The notes under the pieces: model-generated | Databases searched by the model: none | Told to the model about the DNA's origin: nothing | Seen by the model: only the letters and a program-made list of their open reading frames with translations | Assembly: GCA_964036045.1 (NCBI GenBank) | Contig: OZ038381.1 | Span: 110,844,922 to 110,908,921, forward strand | Length of the DNA stretch: 64,000 nucleotides | From: Eutreptiella sp. 'Long Island Sound 2002' | Lineage: Eukaryota > Euglenozoa > Euglenophyceae > Eutreptiales > Eutreptiaceae | Reading direction: 5' to 3' | Position numbers and translations under genes: made by a program | Shown here: positions 1 through 10,344 of the stretch, piece by piece | How the letters are laid out: each line of letters starts with the position of its first letter | How positions within the stretch are numbered: the stretch's first letter is position 1

Positions 1-111
1 CTGATATTGCCAATGAGCGGCTACAAGCGTTTGTAGTGTCTTCGGGCCACTGTCCAGTTGCATGGGAGTAGGCTGCATCCGGGGGAGGGCAGAAACAAAA
101 TTCCCCCGGGA

Positions 112-200
112 GGTGAATTTTTTTTTCAACCGCGACACTTGTCACCCCCCAACCCCGTATACAAAAATTTCTACCCGCGGGGGACTTTTTCTGCCCTAAC
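112..200 (+). repeat. Direct repeat, copy 1 (partner at 3447-3531)
   Basis: A T-run followed by TTCAACCGCGACACTTGTC and a C-run, then a diverged tail ending in a T-rich stretch and CTGCCCT. The same order of blocks recurs in the same orientation at 3447-3531. The two copies bracket a 3.3-kb block and could be terminal repeats of one element. No target-site duplication could be made out. Confidence 0.5.
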
Positions 201-224
201 CCCCCATTGTCCCCATTGGGCCCA

Positions 225-316
225 CAGACCCCCCCCCTTGAGCCCCCCCCCCCCCCCCCCTCCCCCAGCCGGTTGCCCCCCCCCCCCCCCCCCCCCCCAA
301 CCCCACCCCACCCCCC
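225..316. repeat. C-homopolymer low-complexity tract
   Basis: Almost pure C with a few breaks. It generates spurious proline-rich or glycine-rich reading frames on both strands. It is a likely place for length errors. Confidence 0.9.
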
Positions 317-321
317 TTGCT

Positions 322-432
322 CTGCCGCCCCCACAGAAATGTTGTGGAGGCTGCCCCGGCTACCATGGCCAGGCGTGGCCAATCAGATGCCCCCGATCCT
401 GGGGCCGACTCACGGAGCGCCGGGTTCCAAGC
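322..432 (+). repeat. Direct repeat of about 112 bp, copy 1 (partner at 1732-1846)
   Basis: A segment beginning after the C-tract and containing CCCCGGCTACCATGGCCA and ACTCACGGAGCGCCGGGTTC recurs in the same orientation at 1732-1846 with few mismatches. Both copies follow a C-run. The pair brackets the exon-like modules at 600-1765, as expected if a larger segment had been duplicated. Confidence 0.75.
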
Positions 433-599
433 ACATGGATTGTTCACATGTATATGTACAGGAGCACATTGATCTTTTGACACCATTGCTCTCTCAAAGA
501 GAAGAGACTACGGCCCCGGCTCAATGTGCAAAAGCGTAGAAGGGAATTGCAGCCTTCGGCACTGCGTCGCACGCGGTACTCGCACGCACAACGCTTGCG

Positions 600-1765
600 A
601 CTGTCTCCCTCACCATGCGAAGATACATCCGTTCTTTTTCTTGCAGCCTTTGGTGAGTGTCTTAACAGAGTCGTCATCCACAGTGTACTCCACAAACTCT
701 TCATACCTGCACAAAAGTGGGCGGGGCGACAACATTCCTGGTTTTGGAATGCCTGTCTTCAGCGCCATGCGAAGATGCCGTCTGGTGGCCGATCTGCGAC
801 TGCAACAACTGCTCGTGCAATTGCGACATCCGTATCTCCTGCTCGGGGTCCATCGCCTGCGAATCCATGACACCCCCTGTAAAGTGGCAAGCAAAACAGA
901 CCTGTTTTTTTGCCTGTCTTCGGCGCCCAAAAAAAATTCGCTGGCCATCCTGAAGCAGTCCGTAGCCCGCCACCTCAACGCCGTAAATGTGCATGAGCTG
1001 CCGGTTGGTGACCTGCAGAAAAGTGACAAGCAAAACACACCTGTTTTTTTTGCCTGTCTTCGGCGCCAGTCCATTGCGCTTCGATTCACATCATAGGTGG
1101 TCTTCTCGGCAGGATAGCACGTGTATCCTCCACAAGGATCACCGAGCTTATCGTGGGATGTCGCCTGAAAGAAAGAGCACACATGCACATGCACAACACA
1201 CCTGTTTTTTGCCTGTCTTCAGCGCCATTCAGAGATGCGCTGCCCATGATGCGGCCATCCTCCACTTGAGGGTCAGGGTCTTGGTGTTGCTCCACAAACC
1301 CTTGATACCTGCAGAAAAGAAGCCGGGGCGCCGACATACATGTCTTTTGGAATGCCTGTCTTCAGCGCCAGTCCATTGCGCTTTGATTCTGTTACTTCCT
1401 GATGAATACGAACGACTCAAGGTGGTGTCACCAGGGTCCACATTGGATCCCGCTCTGAACCCTGTCGCCTGAAAGAAAGAGCACACATGCACATACAACA
1501 CACCTGTTTTTTGCCTATCTTCGGCACCATGCAGAGATCGGTGCAAGTAACGTTGCGTCCAAATCACTTCCTCTAGTGCAAATCCGTAAAAGGGTGCAGA
1601 GAAATCGCACACCGATGCGCAACATACCTGTTTTTTGCCTGTCTTTGGCGCCTTTCAGAGATACCTGCAGACAGCTTCCAAAGCGAACATGGACGATACG
1701 CACGACAAGCACCCCCCCCCCCCTGCTCCGCCACCTCCACAGGAACTGGAGTGAGTTCCTGTGAG
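600..1765 (-). other. Tandem exon-like modules of a minus-strand gene
   Basis: At least seven modules, 125-165 bp apart, share a core read on the minus strand as G-A-E-D-R-Q-K-T (or close variants), followed at once by a GT donor-like site. Most are followed by a short T/C-rich stretch ending in CAG, then the next open segment. Cores lie near 745, 900, 1035, 1198, 1342, 1500 and 1625. One peptide segment (roughly residues YQGFVEQH to LNGAEDRQKT) lies between a CTGCAG acceptor and the next GT. The pattern looks like a duplicated exon-intron unit in a gene that encodes a repeat protein. No domain was recognised. It could also be a tandem repeat that mimics splice sites. Phases are not compatible at every junction, so some modules may be dead. 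Confidence 0.45.
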
Positions 1766-1846
1766 GGCTACCCCGGCTACCATGGCCACGCGTGGCCAAT
1801 CACATGCCCCCGATCACGGGGCAGACTCACGGAGCGCCGGGTTCCC
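1732..1846 (+). repeat. Direct repeat of about 112 bp, copy 2
   Basis: Second copy of the segment at 322-432, again directly after a C-run. The copies differ at scattered single bases and one short indel. Confidence 0.75.
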
Positions 1847-1889
1847 ACCCCCCAGCCCGCCGCCATTCCCCCTGCCCCCTTCCCTCTAG

Positions 1890-2591
1890 TCACTCTTTCC
1901 AACATCTTCTCCACCCTCTGTCATTGGCGGCGGGCCTGCCCTCTCCCTCCACTCTCACCCTCCTCCCTCTCGTCGCTCTGTCCACCCTGTTGTGGGTCAT
2001 GGTCACGGTCACTTGGCCTGTTTGCCTCCCTGTCTGTACCTTGTCCTGGTGAGCCAGCCCTGTCCTGCGCAATAGTTGGTCAGCCTGCACAGGCGCATTG
2101 TTCTCCTTCTCCCTCCTCCCTTTCCACCTCAGGTCAGCTCGTGATCCGTGTGGCTGCCAGGGTAAGGCCCACGGGGTCCTCCGCGCATCGCCGGTGTGGC
2201 GCCCTTGCATCGCACTTGCATCGCCCTTGCATCGCCGCTTCTTTTGCTTCTGTGGCTCCCATGCCCCCTGCGGTTCTGATCTGCACCTGTGTCCTCCCCC
2301 TCTTGGTCCCGCTGCCACAACACTGGAACCACCCCATGGCGCACGTCGCTTCCCCAACATTGGCCGTGGTCCCACCAACACACCCCGGCGGGCCTGCCAC
2401 CTCCACTGGAGCTTGCGCGCAGTGTAGGGGGGGTGTCGGTGTAGGGGTCCGCGCGGTCTGGCCCCCCACCACCAGACAATGGCGGGCTGCACAAACCAAC
2501 GCCAGATCCAGGCCGCACGCCACAAGGCAGTCACCAATGCCGCGGTGCGCTGGCCACTGTCCCTGTCCACCATCTGGGTCCCCTTCAGCAC
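1890..2591 (-). CDS. Possible unknown protein, Arg/Trp-rich (doubtful)
   Basis: A 233-codon open frame on the minus strand directly downstream of the accessory ORF at 2585-3389. The product is rich in Arg, Gln, Trp and Gly, with no recognisable motif. Overlapping frames on both strands are also open, as expected in GC-rich sequence, so length alone is weak support. It may be a continuation of the upstream gene in another frame, or noise. Confidence 0.2.
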   Translation of the reverse strand: MLKGTQMVDRDSGQRTAALVTALWRAAWIWRWFVQPAIVWWWGARPRGPLHRHPPYTARKLQWRWQARRGVLVGPRPMLGKRRAPWGGSSVVAAGPRGGGHRCRSEPQGAWEPQKQKKRRCKGDASAMQGRHTGDARRTPWALPWQPHGSRADLRWKGRREKENNAPVQADQLLRRTGLAHQDKVQTGRQTGQVTVTMTHNRVDRATRGRRVRVEGEGRPAANDRGWRRCWKE

Positions 2592-3389
2592 TTCCTTCTT
2601 TTCTGCGCAGGCTCCTCCTCTTCTTCCTCCTCCGCTTCTTCTTCCTCCGCTTCTTCCTCCTTTCTCTTCCTTGCCTGCTCGGTCTCTTGCCTCCTTGGTC
2701 GCCCGGGCCCCCGCATGCCGACGACCGCGTCACTCTCCGTCTCCGTGACCATCAGCACCAGCCACCGCGCCTTCACCACCGTCTCCGCCTTCCGGGTCTT
2801 GCTCCACTGCCAACTCGGGTGCGCCAAGCCCAGCAACTCCTGCGCGCGCGAGGTACTACAGTACCGCAACTCCATGTCCGGGGCACGGGGCATCAGCACC
2901 GGTTCAAAGCCGGCCGCCACGCTCTTCATCACGTCGGGGGCCCGTCCACTGCGCCTCGCCACAGCCGCCATCATCGCCTCCTTGCTCAGCGGGGTGTACC
3001 CGCTCGGCCGCAGTCCTTCTTGCAGGGTGGTCTCCGCGGTGCTGACGATCTGGGGCCGCTTGGGGACGTGCCTGCGCCGTATCTTGCCCGTCCCCTGCAC
3101 ATTGATCTCGGCCCATCCCTGCAGCCATTCCAACGTGGAACGCTGCTCTTCCCGGTGCTGCTCTGTCATCGACTTGTCCTTGTCGGAGAGGTCGCTGGGT
3201 TCGGGGATCCTCCACTCGTCCGTGGGCCCGTACATGAACGCGCTGGCGGTTTTCACCGCCGGGTAGGAGCAGTTGTGCTTCTAGGCCACCTTCTCCGGCC
3301 AGGGCGCCTGCACGGCATGCACCGTGAATCCGGATCGCTGGAAGCTGACCCCCAGGTCTTGCGCCGACTGCAAGTGGCGCGGTTACCAA
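2585..3389 (-). pseudogene. Transposon-type accessory protein with in-frame TAG
   Basis: One minus-strand frame runs from about 3389 to a TGA at 2585, interrupted by a single TAG at 3281-3283. Upstream of the stop the frame reads ..PWPEKVA, downstream KHNCSYPAVK, and both sides look equally coding. The C-terminal third holds D-M-E-L, a strand-like V-x-A-R-W-L-V-L-M-V stretch, then a GRPRR and KRK basic patch and a run of Glu ending in QKRRKC, so a nuclear basic/acidic tail is likely. The order DMEL, then hydrophobic W-containing strand, then KRKG-type basic patch also occurs in the ORF at 47,486-48,752 inside the DNA transposon. That suggests a shared family of transposon accessory proteins, as inference. 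Function unknown. Confidence 0.5.
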
Positions 3390-3446
3390 GTGGTTGAAAT
3401 TTTAGTCCCCAAAAACACCCCACCAAACCGGGAACTTTTTCAACCT

Positions 3447-3531
3447 TGGGTGTTTTTTTTTTCAACCGCGACACTTGTCCCCCCCCTACTCGGTTGAATT
3501 TTCGCGTGCCAGGGTGATTTTTTTCCTGCCC
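3447..3531 (+). repeat. Direct repeat, copy 2 (partner at 112-200)
   Basis: T-run, TTCAACCGCGACACTTGTC, C-run, then a diverged GGTGATTTTTTTCCTGCCC tail. Same orientation as copy 1. The following 3532-3830 shows no supported gene. Confidence 0.5.
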
Positions 3532-3829
3532 TCCCCCTGGCCTGCATCAGCACGCACAATGCATCCTTCCCTGATGCGGCCAATGCAACGGACCTCAGCT
3601 TGTCCTGCTCCACCGACTGTGCCACTGATGTTTGTGACATGCCATGCTCTACATGCCTCGCATCCCACTCTTTTGCATGCCGTGCTCTAAGTTGCATCTG
3701 GTGTGCTTCAACACGCAGTTGCAGATGCCTTGCGAGTCGCACCTTGCGCTTCTGGAGCAACTGTGCCACTGCCTAAACAAATTGTGACGACGTCCGCAGC
3801 GGCGCAAAGGCAGCCACACACATCTCATG

Positions 3830-4100
3830 AGGCATGCTCTTGGCATGCATACTCATGTTCCGGTCCCCTACCCTTGATCCACTTTGTGTTGCAGTTGGGG
3901 GAGGGGGGGGTGCACCTCGTGCCAGTGCCATGGCTAGCACAGAGGAATCAATAGGCATGCTCTGGGCATGCATAGGCCTGATCTTGTCCCCAACCCTTGA
4001 TGCACCCTGTGTTGCAGGAGGGGGGGGGGGGGGGCGCACCTGGTGCCAGCGCCATGGCTGGCACCGAGGTGTCAATAGGTATGCTCTGGGCATCCCGTGT
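3830..4100 (+). repeat. 124-bp tandem repeat, about 2.2 copies
   Basis: Units starting near 3830, 3954 and 4079 each contain GGCATGCTCTGGGCATGCAT or a variant, CCAACCCTTGATGCACC, a GT-TGCAG step, a G-run of variable length and GTGCCAGCGCCATGGCT. The array overlaps the sequence downstream of the USP-like domain and may have grown into its 3' end. Confidence 0.8.
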
Positions 4101-5283
4101 TTGGCCAAGGGCTGAAGGCCCTGTCCGTTGGAAGGCAGACTGCGACATGTGTGGTACAACCAAATCTGTTTGTTTGCGCTTGTACAGCAGAAAAGTCGCT
4201 TTTCGTGGGTTGGGGGGTGGGGTCATGGCCTTCACCGCACTGTCATCACATAGCCACCACTTGTCGTTGAAAAAGACATACACCACAAAGTGACCCTCCT
4301 CCCTCGTCCATCCAATGTGCAACACCATGGCATGCAAGGACCATTGCCATCCCAAGACATCGAGAAACTCATGGGCCACAACCAACTTGTACTCTTGTTG
4401 GTTGTGGACATGTAACCCCACGACTTCATTGAACGGCAAAGATGTGTACATTGGTGCCTCTCTCAGATCACCCCCACACGGACAAGAGGGGGGGGGGGGG
4501 CACCAAGCACGCCAACCGGTCGCCCCTTCATTCCCTCCTTCATGCGCCGTCGCACACTCTGCCCCAAATTCGTCACATGCAATACTTGTGCTGGCATAAC
4601 TGTCCCCCCCCTTCCCGCAGAACCTTCACGCTACAGTCACCACACTGTTGCCAGAACTGCTCGTAGGACAAACAACATGACAAATCGACCACCCCAGCGG
4701 CCGTGAGCTTGGGCACCATGTACTTCCCACATTCGGCCATCTCTGCCTGCCGCATCGATTGGAATTTTGGTGCAGGGGCTTTGCACTTGGACCGCCCGCT
4801 GCATCGGCACACCGTCTCACACATGGCACCCTCCAAGGCCAGCCTCTCAGCAATGTCCTGCGCATTGTACGCACCGCCTCCCTCATGTGCCACAAGATCC
4901 TGCCACAATGTCCCCCAGAGACCCTCCTCATCAAGGCATTCTGGGTGTTGTCCTCCGTGTCCACCCGAAGCCACCAACAGGCACTGCAGCGTGGTACCCA
5001 ACCAACACCAGTGGTAGCCGTATGGATTCTCCATTCCCCATGGTCGCCGCGGTGCTCCAACAAGTGGCCCACTATGCACCTGCATGTAAGCGGAATGCGG
5101 TCTCATTGAGGAATGCACGGTCCCATGGCGGGAGTGTTCGCCAGTCACCACGGGAGTATAACACCACCAACCTCCTCTCCCCGTGCCAAGAACAAGTGCC
5201 ATGCCATGCATCCGTACGTACCAGACTCGGTCGTTGGCATACATCGTACGTGGCGCCATCCTACGTAAGAACCATCCAAGCAC
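3948..5283 (-). pseudogene. USP-like (peptidase C19) domain, fragmented
   Basis: Minus-strand segments resemble a ubiquitin-specific protease. The first open segment (5283-4573) has a Cys-box-like stretch NPYGYHWCWLGTTLQCLL, with the would-be nucleophile codon at 5005-5007, followed by Cys pairs (CETVCRC, QQCGDC) like the USP fingers. After a stop and a spacer with a 13-C run, a second segment has SCPCGGD and then the His box GHFVVYVFFNDKWWLCDDS (His at 4290-4292) and FLLYKR, matching the USP pattern of H-box, DD and a terminal LFY-R strand. USPs cleave ubiquitin from proteins. The Cys box has two extra residues and the halves are in different frames, so activity is unproven. The C-terminus runs into the 124-bp repeats. 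A C-run indel or an intron could explain the break. Confidence 0.6.
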
Positions 5284-6648
5284 TGCATACTGGATCTCCG
5301 TCCACCCGGAGCATTACATACACCACCCACCTCCACCCATAAGTGTCCCCGCGTGTGCTGTCCGGTGGAAAACACCGCCAACCAAGGGTATGTGTCATGC
5401 ACATGCTGATGTGGTTTTGTGAGGACATTGCAAGACAATTGCATGGTAGTCCATGTGAACCGTTCAGGCAACATCTCCCTTGCAATTCTGTTCACCAAGG
5501 TCACAAGTGGCTTGTAGTTGCGCGTTTGCTGCACTAGAAGAGTGCAGCGGCAGCCTCTTGCATTGGTGTGGCCCTTCATAGCGCCAACCCCTAGCTGCAA
5601 ATGCCACGCTCTTACCCCCCCCCATCGGCCCACGCTTCCATGGCAACATGCTCATCATCCCGTGCACCGTGCAAAAGGGGGCTACCTGCAGCGAATGATC
5701 AATGACTGCACCCCGGAAAGGACGACCTCCTTTGACAACGAATCGTGCCGCCTCAGCAATAAGCACCACCGTTGCCCGGTGGCAGTACTCCTCCATATCC
5801 CCGCAGCCACGGACGTGCAGAGGAACGTCCCGTCCAGGCACCCAAACAGCAGCAGATGTTAATTCGCTGTCCATCCCAAAACCTGACGTCACAATGCTGA
5901 ACCTGTTTGATCGCCACACACCACTACCATCAACATGCTTCGCGACGCTAGCAAAGTGCTCAGGCATTCCCCCTTGGAGCCGGCCATTCCATGTGTTCTT
6001 CTCAAGATGCCGGTTCACACATAGTGCAGACTCTTGAATTGAAAGGCCACACATTTCGCGATACACGGCAATGGGTTTTGCCCGCAGCGATGCGTCGTCC
6101 AAGGGGACGTTGCTGATGATAGCATGCAGGCTTTGGGCCACGGCATAGAAGAAACTTGCCCCCGCAACGTACTGGTCCGGTAAAATGCGTGACTTCAAGG
6201 ATCTCAGGGTTGGCACGTCTATGCCATCCTTGGCCTTGTTGGGCCTTTTATCGACCTTGTCCAATGGAGTAGCATCTGGATCTATCGGAGCTGTCTTTGT
6301 GCCTTGCTCTTTCTTGGCACGTTTCAGGGGAGCCCCATTACTTAGGGGAGTAACCCCTGGGCGCTTCCTGCTCCCCGGGCATTGTTCCAATGAACTGGGG
6401 AATTCAGCTGGGTTGGAGTAAGAATCCGAACTGGACTAACTGCATGCCTTTACTGTCGCCACATTGCTTGTGCTACAAGGACTACAGTCCACAGCAGTTG
6501 GCTCCTTGGGTTTTTGTGAAAGTGGTATAGGGGACTCCTCCAAAGAACTCGCCACCCCTCCATCACTAACCAACGGTGTCAAACATGCAGAGTCCACCAC
6601 TGCAGGGGGGGCAGGGGACTGTGGCGTGAGAACCCCTGAAGGGTCCAC
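5145..6648 (-). pseudogene. OTU-like cysteine protease domain with Ser in the Cys position
   Basis: One minus-strand frame covers 6648-5464 with a single TAG at 6436-6438. Its N-terminus is Ser/Pro-rich with basic KRAKK patches. The middle has GASFFYAVAQSLH, which fits the OTU pattern D-G-x-C-x-F-x-A-V except that the Cys codon is AGT (Ser). A helix GMPEHFASVAKHV and later HVRGCGDMEEYCH follow. Near 5615 a C-run causes a frame change into 5633-5145, which continues with REMLPERFTWTT and GHLWVEV and ends close to the USP-like segment. OTU proteins remove ubiquitin; a Ser for Cys usually gives an inactive or ubiquitin-binding form. It may be the N-terminal part of one gene with the USP-like domain. 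OTU assignment is by motif only. Confidence 0.45.
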
Positions 6649-6974
6649 TGTGGATGCAATGCAAGGTGACTCACCGGTGGGGCAGACCTAGGGCATGGGG
6701 TCTGGTGTTCCATGTCCCTGCATTGCAGCACATGCCAATGCTATCCACACTTTGTGCACCTCTTGGGGGACCACGCCCCTGTGCCAAGGAGGACGAAGTG
6801 GGATTCACAGACTCATTGCTTGAGGGGTGTCTTGCAATGAGGACTGCCGCTCCATACCCCGTGCGCTATGGCAGAGGACGTGGAGTCAGTTGGGTCACCT
6901 TGAGGGTGCCCTTCTGGACTTAATTGTTGGGTGTATGCGGGGCGCACACCGGCCTCCTCCATCTCCTCCACTAG
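6649..6974. other. No supported gene
   Basis: Open frames here are short and occur on both strands. I see no conserved motif, splice pattern or repeat. Confidence 0.5.
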
Positions 6975-8205
6975 TTATTGCAACATCTCAAGACCTCCAT
7001 CATCCCTCCACGCGTTGTCCACAACCCGTACGGCCGCATGCAGACGGCCGGGGTGACTGTCCGGTACCTCTGGGCTAAAGGGGCTGCAACGCATCAACGG
7101 CTCACTGTAGTCTTGCATGGGCACCCGCATGCTATTCGCAAAGTGGCGGCCCAGCGTGTATGCTGCTACTAGGTTGTCCTCGCTCATTGGGTCATTGCGC
7201 TGCTCCTCCAGCCCTTGGCATGCAATCGTGAGACAGCGGGCAACCCCATGGGCAACCTGCATCAACGCTTCCTCAAAGCGCTCTTGCCGTGTTTTGGTGA
7301 CAGTGAAACACGCACCTGGGGCCGCAGCCTCATGCGGCAACGAGTTGTGCCGACGGGCATCAGGCACCTTGGGGCCTGGTAACATGTCGCTCACCAGTGG
7401 TTTGGGCCCACTTGTCGCTTGGGGCCACGGAGACGGGCCAAGCGTAACTTTGCGAATAGCCTTGTCATTGAACAAACCCATAGAAGGGGTGGGATAGGGC
7501 TCGCCCCCAGTCCAGAACGGCCACTCGTCAACCAGAGGTAGGGCACGCACCAATTCACACCGAATTGCCCATTGCTCTGTCGGCTTCACAGCTGACGGCC
7601 ACCCGGAAATAGCACCGGCCTGACGACCACCTCGCTAACTAGTGTGTCGTTTTGCAAGCCATTCCCAGAGTTCTCTGGCAACTTGCTGGTAGTGCACATG
7701 GCTGCCCCCATCATGCATGGTGGGCATGGCAAACCCATGCTCGGTGTACATGAACCGGCACAATGCCTTGCAACCATGCTCATTCACCACTTCAACGTCA
7801 CATAATGCCATGCGGGCCCTCAACCGTCTCCATAGCTATCGCGGCACCTCAGGGCTGGATTCCCACCCCAATTGTCCAGTGGCCAGCAATAGGCCATACT
7901 TCTTTCTTGCGGGCTCCAGTAAGTGCTCCAGTGGAGAGTCAGGAGGCTCGTCCATTGCTTGGCTCGTGCTCCACGATTTTTAGCGGTTTGCGTGGCCTTC
8001 GTGCCTTGAAGGGTCCACGACCGTGACCACTATGGGGCTCCCACAACTCCGGTGGGCAATCAAGCGCAGGTCCTTGGTACTCAAAGTGCCAGCCGGGCTT
8101 GTCCTCAGGCTCACCAGCTGGTCCAGGAGACGTTGTTGTGGGTGATATTGTTGTCAAGAGCGCTAGGGCTATGACAACAAACGAAGTGCTGCGGCTCAGT
8201 GGCAC
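6975..8205 (-). pseudogene. Unknown gene, minus strand, with in-frame TAG codons
   Basis: A single minus-strand frame runs from about 7,940 to 6,975 and is interrupted only by TAG codons, one before LWRRLRARM near 7,830 and one after KRHTS at 7,635. The text on each side of each TAG looks coding. A conserved-looking core is CKALCRFMYTEHGFAM and HYQQVARELWEWL. Further upstream, in a shifted frame (8205-7939), lies a hydrophobic stretch VVIALALLTTIS that could be a signal peptide or anchor, but no ATG supports it. I do not recognise a domain. It lies upstream of the OTU/USP-like locus on the same strand and could belong to the same element. Confidence 0.4.
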
Positions 8206-8431
8206 ACAGTGGTTAGGTCAAGGTTTGGTCGCGAAGCGCAAGGGCTCCGACCAAACCCGAATGTTGGGGCTCACAGGCGCACAGTAGGTGAAATGGCAGA
8301 ACACCAAAGTACACCTGAAAGGGTGTACTGGAGCAAAACCAATTACAGGGAGAAATGGCATAGATAAAACCACAGAAGCGGGACGCACCTGCCACACTTG
8401 ACCACACAGCGCTAGTCACTACAAAGTAGTT
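8206..8431. other. Intergenic spacer
   Basis: No open frame or repeat of note. It separates the unknown gene from the palindromic satellite. Confidence 0.5.
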
Positions 8432-9912
8432 GCGAGGTGTAGACCCCCCAAATAATTGACGCATGTGGATGCGTCAATTCCTAGGGGGGTCAGACCCCAA
8501 AAACAATTGACGCATCCCCATGCGTCAATTATTTGGGGGGTCTAGACCCCCAAAATAATTGACGCATACCCATGCGTCAATTCCTAGGGGATCTAGATCC
8601 CCCAGATAATTGGCGCATGTGGGTGCGTCAATTCCTAGGGGGGTCTAGACCCCGAAGATAATTGACACATCCTCATGCGTCAATTCGTTGGGGGGTGTAG
8701 ACCCCCGAAATAATTGACGCTACCCATGCGTCAATTATTTGGGGGGTGTAGATCCCCGAAATAATTGACACATCCACATGCGTTAATTACTTGGGGGATC
8801 TAGACCCCCGAAATAATTGACGCATCCGCATGCGTCAACTATTTGGGGGGTCTCGACCCCCCAGATAATTGACCCATGTGGATGCGTCAATTATTTGGGG
8901 GGTCTAGACCCCCCTAGGAATTGACGCATGCAGATGCGTCAATTATTTTTGGGGGTCTACACCCCCCAAATGATTGAAACCTGGGTATGCGTCAATTGTT
9001 TCGGGGGTCTACACCCGCCAAATAATTGACGCTTTCGGTTGCGTCAATTATTTGGAGGGTATAGACCCCCCAAAAAATTGACGCATGTGGATGCTTCAAT
9101 TATTTGGGGGGTCTAGACCCACCTAGGATTGACGCATGTGGATGCGTCAATATTTTTGGGGGTCTACATCCCCCAAACAATTGACGCATGGGTATGCGTC
9201 AATTATTTCGGGGGTCTAGACCCCCCAAAAAATTGCCGCATAAGGATGCGTCAATTATTTGGGGGGTCTAGAACCCCCTAGGAATGGGCGCATCCACGTG
9301 CGTTAATTATTTGGGGGGTCTAGACCCCGCCGGGAATTGACACATGCGGATGCGTGAATTATTTCGGGGGTCTACACCCCCCAAATAATTGACATATGGG
9401 TACACATCAATTATTTCGGGGGTCTACAGCCCCCAAATAATTGACGCTTGTGGTTGCGTCAATTATTTGGGGGGTGTGGACCCCCTAAATAATTGACGCA
9501 TGTGGATGCTTCAATTAATTGGGGGGTCTAGACCCCCCTAGGAATTGACGCATGTGGATGCGTCAATAATTTTGGGGGTCTACACCCCCTAAATAACTGA
9601 CGCATGGGTATGCGTCAATTGTTTTGGGGGTCTAGACCTCAAAAATAATTGACGCATCCACATGCTTCAATTATTTGGGGGGTCTAGACCCCCCTAGGAA
9701 TTGACGCATGAGCAAGCGTCAATTCGTTTTGGGGGTCAACACCCCCCAAATAATTGACGCATGTGTATGCGTCAATTATTTCGGGGGTCTAGACCCCCGA
9801 AATAATTGACGCATCCCCATGCGTCAGCTATTCGGGGGATGTAAACCCCCAAAATAATTGACGCATCTACATGCGTCAATTCCTAGGGGGGTCTAGACCC
9901 CCCATATGATTG
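8432..9912. repeat. Satellite of alternating palindromes, about 28 units of about 52 bp
   Basis: Each unit has two inverted repeats: one of the form AATTGACGCAT-N2-4-ATGCGTCAATT, and one centred on TCTAGA or CCTAGG, GGGGGTCTAGACCCCC. Linkers are short and A/T-rich. Units differ by point changes, and the few bases at the loop of the first palindrome vary most (GTGG, CCCC, GGGT, CAGA and so on). Many changes in one arm are not matched in the other. There is no coding potential. The array is too regular and too long for a terminator. It could fold as a comb of hairpins on either strand, or act as a dense array of sites for a dimeric binding protein. Function unknown. Confidence 0.95.
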
Positions 9913-10056
9913 GCGCACATGGTGCTGGGACGCACAGCATAGAAGGTAAAAAATGGCAGGAAAATGCTGAGCATATTGCTCAGGATATTCGGGGATGCTC
10001 AGCATTCATGCTCAGCAAATGGAACTCATATTGCAGGGTTGATCTCGGAAGTCCCA

Positions 10057-10200
10057 GCCAAAATTTCTTCCGAGCACCCCCGGCACGGTCGGCTGGGAAG
10101 CCCATGGAACATTCCTACCGATATCGGTTGCGTTTTGGGACCCGATCTGGTTGCCAAAACTTCCGAGCATCTTTCCGAGGGATTTCAAAAACTTCCAAGT
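10057..10200 (+). repeat. 145-bp direct repeat, left copy
   Basis: The segment from AAATTTCTTC through CCCCCGGCACGGTCGG and CCCATGGAACATTCCTACCG to AAAACTTCCAAG recurs in the same orientation at 20,054-20,200, roughly 90 percent identical by eye. The two copies bracket a 10-kb block with three minus-strand genes and a satellite. Confidence 0.9.
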
Positions 10201-10344
10201 GTTTTTCCATCGTTTTTCTGTACAATGACCTACACCGTTCTTGGTTCCCAAATCCCACACCTCAGCAAAGAAACACACAAAAAGACAAGCATGACCGTTC
10301 ACTTACGCTTGAAATATGAATGCTCAGTGCCTTGCCTGTTCATT

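Noticed and set aside
58-539. Proline-rich and glycine-rich proteins over the C-tract
   Set aside because: They are open on both strands only because of homopolymer C, with no other support.
1751-3397. A 548-residue plus-strand protein
   Set aside because: It is antisense to the more credible accessory ORF at 2585-3389 and has Leu/Pro-rich text typical of antisense frames in GC-rich DNA.
8432-9912. CRISPR array
   Set aside because: Repeats and spacers are not distinct, every unit is a double palindrome, and the context is eukaryotic with no cas genes.
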